Shown here one piece after another: positions 1 through 7,156 of a stretch of DNA of 8,781 bases. Made by a program: the position numbers and the translations under genes. The DNA is taken from assembly GCA_013043915.1 (NCBI GenBank), contig JABEVH010000133.1, forward strand, positions 1-8,781. Direction: 5' to 3'. Below the pieces are notes generated by a model. That model searched no databases. It had not been told where the DNA came from and saw only the letters and a program-made list of their open reading frames with translations. This DNA comes from Pseudomonadales bacterium. GTDB lineage: Bacteria; Pseudomonadota; Gammaproteobacteria; Pseudomonadales; Moraxellaceae. Positions within the stretch are counted from its first letter, which is position 1, and every line of letters begins with the position of its first letter.

Positions 1-1
1 A

Positions 2-742
2 GATAGCCATGGTTCCCCTTTCTGGTCGAGGTTTGAGCAGGAAAGCGAAGGACTGCATGTTCAGGCAACCGGCGAGCATATGCTAGGTTACTGGAAAGGC
101 CAGCCAGTGATGGTCATGGACGTGGTGGCTGAAACTATGCCGATGCGAGCACGCATCAGTTTGCGTCAAGCTATGTTCATGGTCGATGAAAAACTGCAGG
201 CGTTGGCTGGGCGGGCAGCTCAAGTGTTATCCTGGGACCGCGATCATCGTTACTGTTCACGTTGTGCAACTCCGCTACAGCCTATGCCTCATGAACGCGC
301 ACGCACCTGCCCGGCGTGTCAACTTGCCTTCTACCCGCGTATCAATCCCTGTATCATTGTTCTTGTAACGCGTGGAGATGCCATGCTGTTGGCTCAGGGA
401 GTTCGCTTCATTCAGCCGTTTTTTAGCTGTTTGGCGGGTTTTATTGAAGCAGGCGAGTCGGCAGAAGAAGCGTTGCATCGTGAAGTTTTTGAAGAGGTAG
501 GTTTGCGTGTCAGTGAACTTCAGTATTTTCGCAGTCAGCCGTGGCCCTTTCCTCATTCTTTGATGCTGGGCTACCACGCGACTTACCTGTCGGGCGAATT
601 GCGACCGGATCCCGCAGAGATCGTAGAGGCCCGCTGGTTTGAACCGGATGCACCCATGGTGTTGCCGCCAGCGGGTAGTTTGGCAAGAGCACTGATTGAT
701 GCACACCTGCTACGTGTACGTTATAACGGGACAAGGGGATAA
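2..742 (+). CDS. nudC: NADH pyrophosphatase / NAD-cap RNA hydrolase NudC, 5'-partial
   Basis: This is a Nudix hydrolase that cleaves NAD(H) to NMN(H) and AMP; E. coli NudC also removes NAD caps from RNA 5' ends. The frame is open from base 2, so the true start lies left of the window. By comparison with E. coli NudC (257 aa) roughly 20 N-terminal residues are missing. The first in-frame ATG at 80 is internal, because the codons before it still match the family's N-terminal domain. Counting from that Met, a four-cysteine zinc ribbon lies at C59/C62/C77/C80. The Nudix box (G x5 E x7 REVFEEVGL) spans about 120-142, and the NudC-specific SQPWPFPHS motif is at 152-160. That motif separates it from other Nudix families. 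The stop codon directly abuts the sohB ATG, so the two genes are probably co-transcribed. Family assignment is secure. Confidence 0.95.
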   Translation, partial: DSHGSPFWSRFEQESEGLHVQATGEHMLGYWKGQPVMVMDVVAETMPMRARISLRQAMFMVDEKLQALAGRAAQVLSWDRDHRYCSRCATPLQPMPHERARTCPACQLAFYPRINPCIIVLVTRGDAMLLAQGVRFIQPFFSCLAGFIEAGESAEEALHREVFEEVGLRVSELQYFRSQPWPFPHSLMLGYHATYLSGELRPDPAEIVEARWFEPDAPMVLPPAGSLARALIDAHLLRVRYNGTRG

Positions 743-1768
743 ATGATGTTGTTGCATGGTTTGATGGATTATGTTTTGTTTTTAGCCAAGGTGGTGACGG
801 GTGTGCTGGCTGTGGTGGCCATATTGCTGGCGGTCAGCGGAATGAGCCGTCGTCAGCGTACGGCTGAAGGCAGCCTGGAGCTTAAACATGTCAACGGGAA
901 GTTCCGTCAGTTCCGCTTGCAGCTGCAGGAGCAGCTACTTTCGGGTAAAGCATTAAAAAAATTGTACAAGGATGAGAAAAAAGCGGATAAGGCCAAGGAA
1001 TCGGCAAACTTGGATGATCAGGCCAAGGTATTTGTCTTGCGCTTTGACGGTGATCTGCGCGCCTCAGCGGTAGCCCATTTGCGTGAAGAGATTACTGCCT
1101 TATTGCTGGTAGCCAAACCTGAACGTGATCGGGTGGTGCTCTGTTTGGAAAGCCCAGGAGGTATGGTGCATGGCTATGGTCTAGCCGCTTCGCAGTTACA
1201 ACGTTTGCGGCAGGCTCGTTTAAACCTGGTGGTATGCGTGGATAAAGTGGCTGCCAGTGGAGGGTATATGATGGCAGCTTTAGGTGACCGTATTGTTGCG
1301 GCTCCTTTTGCCATCGTGGGGTCCATCGGCGTGGTCGCCCAGCTACCTAATATCAACCGCTTGTTAAAGCGTCATGATATCGATATTGAGTTACATACGG
1401 CGGGTGCTTACAAACGAACCTTGACCTTGCTGGGTGAGAATACCGAGGCAGGCCGGCGCAAGTTTCAGGAAGAGTTGGAAGATACGCATGTCTTGTTCAA
1501 GGAATTTGTACACGAAGCGCGGCCTCAGGTTGACGTGGAACGCGTTGCTACGGGCGAGCACTGGTACGGTCAGCGCGCACTGGCCCTAGGTCTGATCGAT
1601 GAAATATCGACCAGTGATGATTACCTGAGTCGGCAGTGTGAGCATGCTGAGGTTTATGAATTGAGCTTCAATCTTCCCCAGCCCTGGCTGCAGCGGCTGA
1701 CGGGATCGCTGTCCGCCGGTATGCAGCAAGGGCTGGAAAAGCTCTTGTCAATCAGGTTCATAGCCTAG
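743..1768 (+). CDS. sohB: SohB-type inner-membrane peptidase (family S49)
   Basis: This is a membrane-anchored serine peptidase of the SppA/SohB (S49) family; E. coli SohB is a probable inner-membrane protease first found as a multicopy suppressor of htrA loss. The protein has 341 aa against 349 in E. coli. A hydrophobic anchor spans about residues 10-33. It is followed by a basic, charged and probably helical segment (about 35-95) and then the S49 domain. The catalytic Ser-Lys dyad is inferred as S172 in VAASGGY and K224 in GAYKRTL; the conserved ESPGG turn is at 136-140. The ATG touches the nudC stop, and a purine-rich AAGGGG about 5 bases upstream serves as ribosome site; the second Met is an equally possible start. 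The 3' end overlaps the convergent metH by 21 bp. Substrates cannot be read from sequence. Confidence 0.93.
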   Translation: MMLLHGLMDYVLFLAKVVTGVLAVVAILLAVSGMSRRQRTAEGSLELKHVNGKFRQFRLQLQEQLLSGKALKKLYKDEKKADKAKESANLDDQAKVFVLRFDGDLRASAVAHLREEITALLLVAKPERDRVVLCLESPGGMVHGYGLAASQLQRLRQARLNLVVCVDKVAASGGYMMAALGDRIVAAPFAIVGSIGVVAQLPNINRLLKRHDIDIELHTAGAYKRTLTLLGENTEAGRRKFQEELEDTHVLFKEFVHEARPQVDVERVATGEHWYGQRALALGLIDEISTSDDYLSRQCEHAEVYELSFNLPQPWLQRLTGSLSAGMQQGLEKLLSIRFIA

Positions 1769-4700
1769 GTTGGGTGAGAGCCAGCGTTCAGTTTCTTTCA
1801 GGGACCAGCCTTTGCGCTCAGCATAATGTGCGACCTGGTCCCGTTCCAGTTTGCCGACATTGAAATAGCAGGCTTGTGGGTGAGCCAGGTAAAGACCACA
1901 AACGGCGGCAGCAGGCCACATGGCAAAATGTTCCGTTAGCTGCAAGCCGGTGTGGTTAGGTGCATCCAGGAGTTTGAACAAGGTCGCTTTCTCGGTGGTC
2001 GCCGTGTCGGCAGGATAAACAGGTGCAGGTCGTATACCACGGTAATTTTCTCTTATGAGTTGGTCGCGGTCGAGTTGCTCATCCTGCGCATAGCCCCAAT
2101 AATCCCGGCGTACGCGTTCATGCAGGCGTTCAGCCAGGGCTTCGGCCAGTCTGTCTGCCAACCCTTTTACCAGAATGGCGTTATAATCATCGCCTGCCTC
2201 GGCATAGCGTGTAGCTACCTCGTCGACACCATGGCCGGCCGTAACGGCAAAGGCACCGATATAATCATCAGCATGGCCTTGCGGGGCCACGAAATCGGCC
2301 AGACAATAATTGGGTTTTCCGCTCACCTTGTCGCTTTGTTGACGTAACTGATGCAAGGTGGCGATGACGTGGTCGCGCTCTTCATTCGCGTAAACCTCAA
2401 TATCATCATCGTGTACGCTGTTGGCGCGCCAGATGCCAAAGACCGCTTTGGCTTGTATCTGATGCTGGGTAATCAACTGCTCGAGCATGGCCTCGGCATC
2501 AGCCATCAGCGCACGAGCGGCCTCACCGACGACCGCATCCTGCAGGATGGCTGGGTATTTGCCGGCCAAGTTCCAGGATACAAAAAAGGGTGTCCAGTCG
2601 ATGTAAGGCACCAGCTCAGCCAAGGGATAATCATCGAATACCTGCAAGCCCAACTGGCGAGGATGAGCGGGCGGGTCCTGAGACCAGTCACCCTGAAATT
2701 TCTGGGCAATAGCCTGGGTATGACTCAATCGTTCAGCTTTGGGTTTGCGCTGAGCCATGCGTTCGCGGACTTCCTGATACTCTTGGCGTCGTTCAGCAAC
2801 AAAAGCAGGCTTCATGTCAGAGGATAACAAGGCCGTAGCGACACCGACAGCACGGGAGGCATCGGTGACGTAAATAACGGCATCATTCATGTAATGGGGT
2901 TCAATTTTCAGGGCCGTATGAGCTTTGGAGGTGGTTGCTCCTCCGATCAGTAGCGGTAAGCTGATCCCTAAGCGTTGCATTTCACGAGCGACGTGTACCA
3001 TTTCATCGAGAGAAGGCGTAATCAAGCCAGACAGGCCGATAATATCAACGTTCTGCTCGCGCGCTGCATTCAGAATTTTTTCAGCTGAAACCATGACGCC
3101 TAAGTCGATGATGTCATAGCCATTGCAACCTAAAACCACCCCGACAATATTCTTGCCGATGTCATGCACATCGCCTTTTACGGTAGCCAGCAAGATGCGA
3201 CCTTTGCTGTGGGTGGATTGTTTCTCTTGCTCGATCCAGGGAATGAGGTAGGCCACGGATTGCTTCATGACGCGTGCAGATTTTACGACTTGGGGCAAAA
3301 ACATTTTACCTGAGCCGAACAGGTCGCCGACGATATTCATGCCGGACATTAACGGGCCTTCAATCACGTCCAGGGGACGGTTGGAAGCGAGGCGGGCCAA
3401 TTCGGTATCTTCTTCAATATAGGTTGTAATGCCTTTGACGAGTGCATGTTCGATACGTTTGCCGACAGGCCAGACGCGCCAACTCAGATCAGTCGTTTGG
3501 GCGGTAGCACCGCCACTATGGCGGTAGTTATCAGCGATGGCCAGCAGTCGTTCCGTGGCATCAGGGCGGCGATCAAGCACCACATCTTCGACATGCTCGC
3601 GCAACTCCGTGGGCAAATCATCATAGATAGCCAACTGGCCAGCATTGACGATGCCCATATTCAGCCCATCACGTATTGCGTGATAGAGAAATACGGCATG
3701 GATGGCTTCCCGGACGACATCATTGCCACGGAAGGAAAAGCTGACATTGGAAACGCCACCAGAAGACAGGGCATAGGGCAGGTGATCGCGGATATAACGG
3801 CAAGCATCGATAAAATCCACGGCATAATGATTATGCTCATCCATGCCTGTGGCGATGGCAAAAATATTGGCATCAAAAATGATATCCTCGGGCGGGAATC
3901 CGTCGGCTACCAATACATCGTATGAACGCTTGCAAATCATTTGCTTACGCGCCAGCGTATCTGCCTGACCATCTTCATCAAAGGCCATGACAACGACCGC
4001 TGCGCCATAGCGATGGCAAAGTCGAGCCCGACGTAAAAACTCCTCCTGACCTTCTTTCAGTGAAATCGAGTTGACGATGCCTTTGCCCTGTATGCATTGC
4101 AGGCCCGCCTCAAGGATATCCCATTTGGAGGAGTCCACCATGATGGGTACGCGGCAAATATCAGGCTCTGTAGCGATGCGGTTTAAAAAGGTGATCATCG
4201 CCTGCTGTGAGTCCAGCATGCCTTCATCCATATTGATGTCGATGATCTGGGCGCCTGATTGAACCTGTTGCAAGGCCACTTCAGTGGCTTCAGCAAAGTT
4301 GTCTTCCTTGATCAATCGCCTGAAACGTGCGCTCCCGGTAACATTGGTGCGCTCGCCTATGTTGATGAACAGATTACGACGGTCGATGTTGAAAGGTTCT
4401 AGTCCACTTAGTCGGCAGCGCCGATCAGGTTCAACGGGTTGGCGTGGAGGCTGGCCATGTACCGCTTGGGCAATAGCTCTGATATGGGCAGGCGTGGTGC
4501 CACAGCATCCGCCGACAATGTTGATAAAGCCTGAAGCAGCCCAGTCACTGACATGCCTAGCCATTTCCTCGGCATCAAGATCATAACCGCCAAAGGCGTT
4601 GGGCAGGCCTGCATTGGCATGTACAGAGACATAACATTCCGCAACCCGGGCTATTTCTTCGACATAGGGGCGCAATAGGTCAGGCCCAAGTGCACAATTA

Positions 4701-5428
4701 AGCCCTACGGACAAGGCTCCGGTATGGCGCAATGAGTTGTAGAAGGCTTCCGTAGTCTGGCCGGAAAGCGTACGCCCTGATTGATCGACAATGGTACCAG
4801 ACAGCATAACGGGTAGCTTTAGTCCATGCTCATCAAGCCAGCCACGCGTGGCAAAAACAGCGGCCTTGGCATTGAGTGTGTCGAATATGGTTTCAATCAG
4901 GATCATGTCAGCGCCGCCAGCCACGAGCCCTGCTACGGCCTGACGATAATTTTCAACCAGTTCCTGAAAACTGACGTTGCGGAATGATGGATTGTTGACG
5001 TCCGGAGAAATTGAACAGGTGCGTGACGTGGGGCCCAGGACTCCTGCTACATAGCGTGGCCGACCATCGCGGGCGGTGAATGCGTCACAGGCGGCGCGGG
5101 CTAAGGCGGCGCCTGCCGTGTTCAGCTCTTCTACCCAGGCTTCGAGGCCATAGTCAGCTTGCGAAACCTGCGTGCTGTTAAAGGTATTGGTCTCCAGAAT
5201 ATCCGCACCGGCTTCCAGGTAGGCCTCATGGATACCTCGTATGATCTCAGGGCGGGTCAGGGTAAGCAGGTCATTGTTGCCCTTAAGGTCAGAAGGATGC
5301 GCAGCAAAACGAGTGCCCCGATAGTCAGTCTCGGTCAATCCGTGGGTCTGTATCATGGTGCCCATGGCGCCATCGAGAACCAGGATGCGTTGTTTTAGCG
5401 CGGAATGCAGTGAGGCGAGTCGTGTCAT
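1748..5428 (-). CDS. metH: Cobalamin-dependent methionine synthase MetH
   Basis: This enzyme transfers a methyl group from 5-methyltetrahydrofolate through methylcobalamin to homocysteine, making methionine in the cytoplasm. From the ATG at 5428 it has 1226 aa, against 1227 in E. coli. The homocysteine domain is at about 1-330, with zinc ligands C245 and C308/C309 in GGCCGTTP. The pterin domain is at about 345-610 (GERTNVTGS). The B12 cap and binding domains are at about 640-880, with lower ligand H755 in DVHDIG and SGLITPS. The AdoMet reactivation domain is at about 900-1226. An in-frame TTG at 5455 would add nine residues and has a well-spaced AGGAG, but homologous length favours the ATG. 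The AdoMet loop is unusual: RPAPVYPADTAT at 1133-1144, where E. coli has RPAPGYPACPEH. The gene diverges from nfuA and overlaps sohB by 21 bp at its 3' end. No riboswitch class I know is evident in its leader. Confidence 0.97.
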   Translation of the reverse strand: MTRLASLHSALKQRILVLDGAMGTMIQTHGLTETDYRGTRFAAHPSDLKGNNDLLTLTRPEIIRGIHEAYLEAGADILETNTFNSTQVSQADYGLEAWVEELNTAGAALARAACDAFTARDGRPRYVAGVLGPTSRTCSISPDVNNPSFRNVSFQELVENYRQAVAGLVAGGADMILIETIFDTLNAKAAVFATRGWLDEHGLKLPVMLSGTIVDQSGRTLSGQTTEAFYNSLRHTGALSVGLNCALGPDLLRPYVEEIARVAECYVSVHANAGLPNAFGGYDLDAEEMARHVSDWAASGFINIVGGCCGTTPAHIRAIAQAVHGQPPRQPVEPDRRCRLSGLEPFNIDRRNLFINIGERTNVTGSARFRRLIKEDNFAEATEVALQQVQSGAQIIDINMDEGMLDSQQAMITFLNRIATEPDICRVPIMVDSSKWDILEAGLQCIQGKGIVNSISLKEGQEEFLRRARLCHRYGAAVVVMAFDEDGQADTLARKQMICKRSYDVLVADGFPPEDIIFDANIFAIATGMDEHNHYAVDFIDACRYIRDHLPYALSSGGVSNVSFSFRGNDVVREAIHAVFLYHAIRDGLNMGIVNAGQLAIYDDLPTELREHVEDVVLDRRPDATERLLAIADNYRHSGGATAQTTDLSWRVWPVGKRIEHALVKGITTYIEEDTELARLASNRPLDVIEGPLMSGMNIVGDLFGSGKMFLPQVVKSARVMKQSVAYLIPWIEQEKQSTHSKGRILLATVKGDVHDIGKNIVGVVLGCNGYDIIDLGVMVSAEKILNAAREQNVDIIGLSGLITPSLDEMVHVAREMQRLGISLPLLIGGATTSKAHTALKIEPHYMNDAVIYVTDASRAVGVATALLSSDMKPAFVAERRQEYQEVRERMAQRKPKAERLSHTQAIAQKFQGDWSQDPPAHPRQLGLQVFDDYPLAELVPYIDWTPFFVSWNLAGKYPAILQDAVVGEAARALMADAEAMLEQLITQHQIQAKAVFGIWRANSVHDDDIEVYANEERDHVIATLHQLRQQSDKVSGKPNYCLADFVAPQGHADDYIGAFAVTAGHGVDEVATRYAEAGDDYNAILVKGLADRLAEALAERLHERVRRDYWGYAQDEQLDRDQLIRENYRGIRPAPVYPADTATTEKATLFKLLDAPNHTGLQLTEHFAMWPAAAVCGLYLAHPQACYFNVGKLERDQVAHYAERKGWSLKETERWLSPNLGYEPD

Positions 5429-5437
5429 CGTTGTCGG

Positions 5438-5469
5438 GCAGGAGAGGGTCCACAAGGACGCTCTCCTGC
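5438..5469 (-). promoter_or_regulatory. Strong hairpin at the metH translation start
   Basis: Two 14-nt arms (5438-5451 and 5456-5469) pair at 13 of 14 positions around a 4-nt loop, with a single C-C mismatch in the mRNA sense. In the metH mRNA the 5' arm contains an AGGAG and the loop is TTGT, which includes the alternative TTG start. A second Shine-Dalgarno, GGAGG at 5473-5477, lies just upstream of the hairpin, and the metH ATG begins 9 nt downstream of it. There is no T-tract after the stem in the metH direction, so it does not look like a terminator. A translational role is inferred. Confidence 0.7.
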
Positions 5470-5494
5470 TTTCCTCCAGAAGTTTAAGGTTATC

Positions 5495-5549
5495 AGGCAG
5501 GGTGAGCCTGCCTCTGCGGAAGGCGGGTCAAGCGACATGATCTTCCGCA
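5495..5549 (-). promoter_or_regulatory. Two hairpins in the metH leader
   Basis: Two perfect inverted repeats precede metH on its coding strand. The first has 8-bp arms TGCGGAAG/CTTCCGCA (5542-5549 with 5515-5522) enclosing 19 nt. The second has 7-bp arms AGGCAGG/CCTGCCT (5507-5513 with 5495-5501) enclosing 5 nt. With the start-site hairpin they make three consecutive stems between the likely promoter area and the ATG. I do not recognise a SAM, SAH or cobalamin riboswitch signature. Whether this segment is transcribed depends on an unmapped metH promoter, for which I see no convincing -35/-10 pair. Confidence 0.45.
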
Positions 5550-5604
5550 AAGCAGTCAGTTTAACAGATCAGCAGGGGGGTGCGTCAGGCTGTAATTTGG
5601 GTGT

Positions 5605-5637
5605 ACTATAAAGCCTAGCGATTTACTAGGTTATAGT
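5605..5637 (+). promoter_or_regulatory. Near-palindrome in front of nfuA, possible IscR-type operator
   Basis: ACTATAA (5605-5611) is the exact reverse complement of TTATAGT (5631-5637). Inside them CCTAG (5614-5618) mirrors CTAGG (5626-5630), with a 2-nt offset on the left and a 7-nt centre. The left part contains TATAAA (5607-5612), a good -10 for nfuA without a clear -35, and the opposite strand carries TATAGT. The CC and GG pairs are separated by 13 nt with flanking A and T, as in IscR type-2 sites as I remember them, although other consensus positions differ. E. coli nfuA belongs to the IscR regulon. The operator role is inferred. Confidence 0.45.
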
Positions 5638-5651
5638 TCGGAGGATTTGTC

Positions 5652-6266
5652 ATGACAGAAGCTCATACGCCACATATTACCATCACGGAATCAGCGCAGG
5701 GCTACCTCAAGGAATTGCTGGAGCGTCAGAGTTCCCCGGGGATGGGCGTGCGTATCTTTGTCGAAAATCCGGGAACGCCTAAAGCTGAATGCTGCATGGC
5801 GTACTGTATACCGGGCGAGGCAGAAGCAGATGATGTGCCGCATGCTTATGCTGATTTTACCGCCTATATTGAGAATCGCAGTGTGCCCTATTTAGAAGAT
5901 GCGGTGGTTGATTACAATAAAGACCGTATGGGTGGACAACTGACCTTCAAGGCTCCCCGTTCCAAGGTGCCTAATCTGGGGCCGGATGCCAGCCTGGAAG
6001 AACGTATCAACCATGTGTTGTATGCTGAAATCAATCCGGGTTTATCAGCACACGGTGGTCATGTCAGTCTGATAGAAACTTTTGATGATGAGGAGCATGG
6101 ATTAACCGCAGTGTTAAAGTTTGGGGGGGGGTGTCAGGGCTGTTCTGCAGTCGATATGACGCTGCGCGATGGTGTGGAGGCAACGTTGCGCGAGCGCATA
6201 CCTGAAATCGCGCGCGTCACCGACTCTACGGATCATAGCGTCCGTGAAAACGCCTATTACTCATGA
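5652..6266 (+). CDS. nfuA: Fe-S biogenesis scaffold/carrier protein NfuA
   Basis: NfuA carries a [4Fe-4S] cluster and delivers it to client enzymes such as aconitase and lipoyl synthase, particularly under iron limitation or oxidative stress. The 204-aa protein (191 in E. coli) has a degenerate A-type (HesB-like) N-terminal domain at about 8-105 and a NifU-like C-terminal domain at about 113-190. The latter holds the cluster-binding C161-x2-C164 in GGGCQGCS. The conserved INPGLSAHGGHVSL stretch is at 127-140. The start is supported by GGAGGA (5640-5645), 6 nt before the ATG. A run of nine G (6123-6131) encodes the three glycines just before the CxxC. The gene is divergent from metH and ends 6 bp from the convergent ppsR stop, leaving no room for a terminator between them. 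Confidence 0.96.
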   Translation: MTEAHTPHITITESAQGYLKELLERQSSPGMGVRIFVENPGTPKAECCMAYCIPGEAEADDVPHAYADFTAYIENRSVPYLEDAVVDYNKDRMGGQLTFKAPRSKVPNLGPDASLEERINHVLYAEINPGLSAHGGHVSLIETFDDEEHGLTAVLKFGGGCQGCSAVDMTLRDGVEATLRERIPEIARVTDSTDHSVRENAYYS

Positions 6267-6272
6267 CAAGAT

Positions 6273-7091
6273 CTAGACCAGTCGGCGCTTAAGTCCAACC
6301 ATGGCCAGGATTTTTGTGGATATCTCTTCTACCGAGAGGTGGGTACTGTTGATAAAAGGTATGCCCTCGCGATTATAGATGGCTTGAGCTGCCCGGATTT
6401 CCTGGTCACACTGGCGCAAGGTGGCATAGCGGCTATCAGGCTTGCGCTCATGGCGTATGGCAGAAAGACGTTCAGGTTCGATGGTCAGACCAAATAGTTT
6501 TTTCTTGTACGGACGTAGCACTTCAGGCAGGGCGATGTCATCAAAGTCCTCTTCCGTCAGGGGATAGTTGGCCACATAGATGCCAAATTGTAGGGCCATA
6601 TAGATGGATGTGGGCGTTTTGCCTGAGCGAGAGACGCCGATAAGAATGACATCGGCCTTGTCATAGTGACGGGTACGCGCGCCGTCGTCATTGTCCAGAG
6701 CGAAATGTACCGCATCAATACGTACGCCATAGTCGGCATTGCTAACGATGGAGTGGGATTTACCCACTGCATTGGCTGAATGCGTGGAGAGTTCTTGCTC
6801 CAGGATACCGACAAAGGTGTCAAAGACATCCAGCTTGCAGGCATTGGCTTGGCGCAGGATGAGGCGTAGTTCCTGATTGACAATGGTGTCAATGACGATG
6901 GGTCGAATGCCGTCTTGTTGCGCGCGTAAATTGATGGTCTGTACAGCAGCTAAGGCCTTTTCAGGGGAATCCACGTAGGGGATGGCCTGTTCCTCAAAGG
7001 TGATCTGGTCAAACTGGGCTAATAAGCTGTGGCCCAAAGTCTCGGCGGTGATGCCGGTGCCATCAGAGATAAAAAACACGCTGCGTCGCAT
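6273..7091 (-). CDS. ppsR: PEP synthase regulatory protein (bifunctional kinase/pyrophosphorylase)
   Basis: This is a DUF299/PSRP-family protein. In E. coli the homologue inactivates phosphoenolpyruvate synthase by ADP-dependent threonine phosphorylation and reactivates it by Pi-dependent dephosphorylation, so it switches gluconeogenic flux. The protein has 272 aa against 277 in E. coli and aligns throughout. The N-terminal FFISDGTGITAETLGHS lies at 6-22, the P-loop GVSRSGKT at 152-159, and FGLTIEPERL and STKILAMVGL occur near the C-terminus. The ATG at 7091 is preceded by GGAG at about 8 nt spacing. The partner gene ppsA is not in the window, so the pairing is inferred from the family. Upstream on the same strand lies the cold-shock gene, whose terminator ends only 18 nt before this ATG. 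The promoter for ppsR is therefore unclear. Confidence 0.93.
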   Translation of the reverse strand: MRRSVFFISDGTGITAETLGHSLLAQFDQITFEEQAIPYVDSPEKALAAVQTINLRAQQDGIRPIVIDTIVNQELRLILRQANACKLDVFDTFVGILEQELSTHSANAVGKSHSIVSNADYGVRIDAVHFALDNDDGARTRHYDKADVILIGVSRSGKTPTSIYMALQFGIYVANYPLTEEDFDDIALPEVLRPYKKKLFGLTIEPERLSAIRHERKPDSRYATLRQCDQEIRAAQAIYNREGIPFINSTHLSVEEISTKILAMVGLKRRLV

Positions 7092-7109
7092 AACTCAGGC
7101 TCCACTATG

Positions 7110-7134
7110 AAAAAACCCTGCCGAAGCAGGGTTT
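7110..7134 (-). terminator. Rho-independent terminator of the cold-shock gene
   Basis: On the minus strand a perfect 9-bp stem AAACCCTGC/GCAGGGTTT closes a TTCG tetraloop and continues into a run of six T (7115-7110). It lies 20 bp after the csp stop codon. A smaller TTCG hairpin (7141-7156, arms AATCCA/TGGATT) sits between the stop codon and this stem. This is a textbook intrinsic terminator. Confidence 0.92.
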
Positions 7135-7140
7135 ATGGTC

Positions 7141-7156
7141 AATCCACGAATGGATT
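7141..7156 (-). repeat. Small TTCG-loop hairpin at the csp stop codon
   Basis: The arms AATCCA and TGGATT (6 bp) surround a TTCG loop on the minus strand and overlap the last two bases of the csp TAA. It stands in tandem with the terminator hairpin, which has the same tetraloop. A role in mRNA 3'-end protection is possible but not shown. Confidence 0.5.

Noticed and set aside
275..706. 143-codon open frame on the minus strand across nudC
   Set aside because: It lies antisense to the Nudix domain and its translation looks like no known protein.
3446..3925. 159-codon open frame on the plus strand inside metH
   Set aside because: It is fully antisense to a well-conserved part of metH and has no family resemblance, so it is a shadow of the coding constraint.
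5429..5455. TTG at 5455 as the metH start, giving nine extra residues
   Set aside because: It has a well-spaced AGGAG, but both lie in the hairpin, the extra residues do not match E. coli MetH, and the ATG at 5428 gives almost exactly the family length. Kept as an alternative only.
5429..5651. Known riboswitch (SAM, SAH or cobalamin) upstream of metH
   Set aside because: I could not find the conserved core sequences of these classes. Only unclassified inverted repeats are visible.
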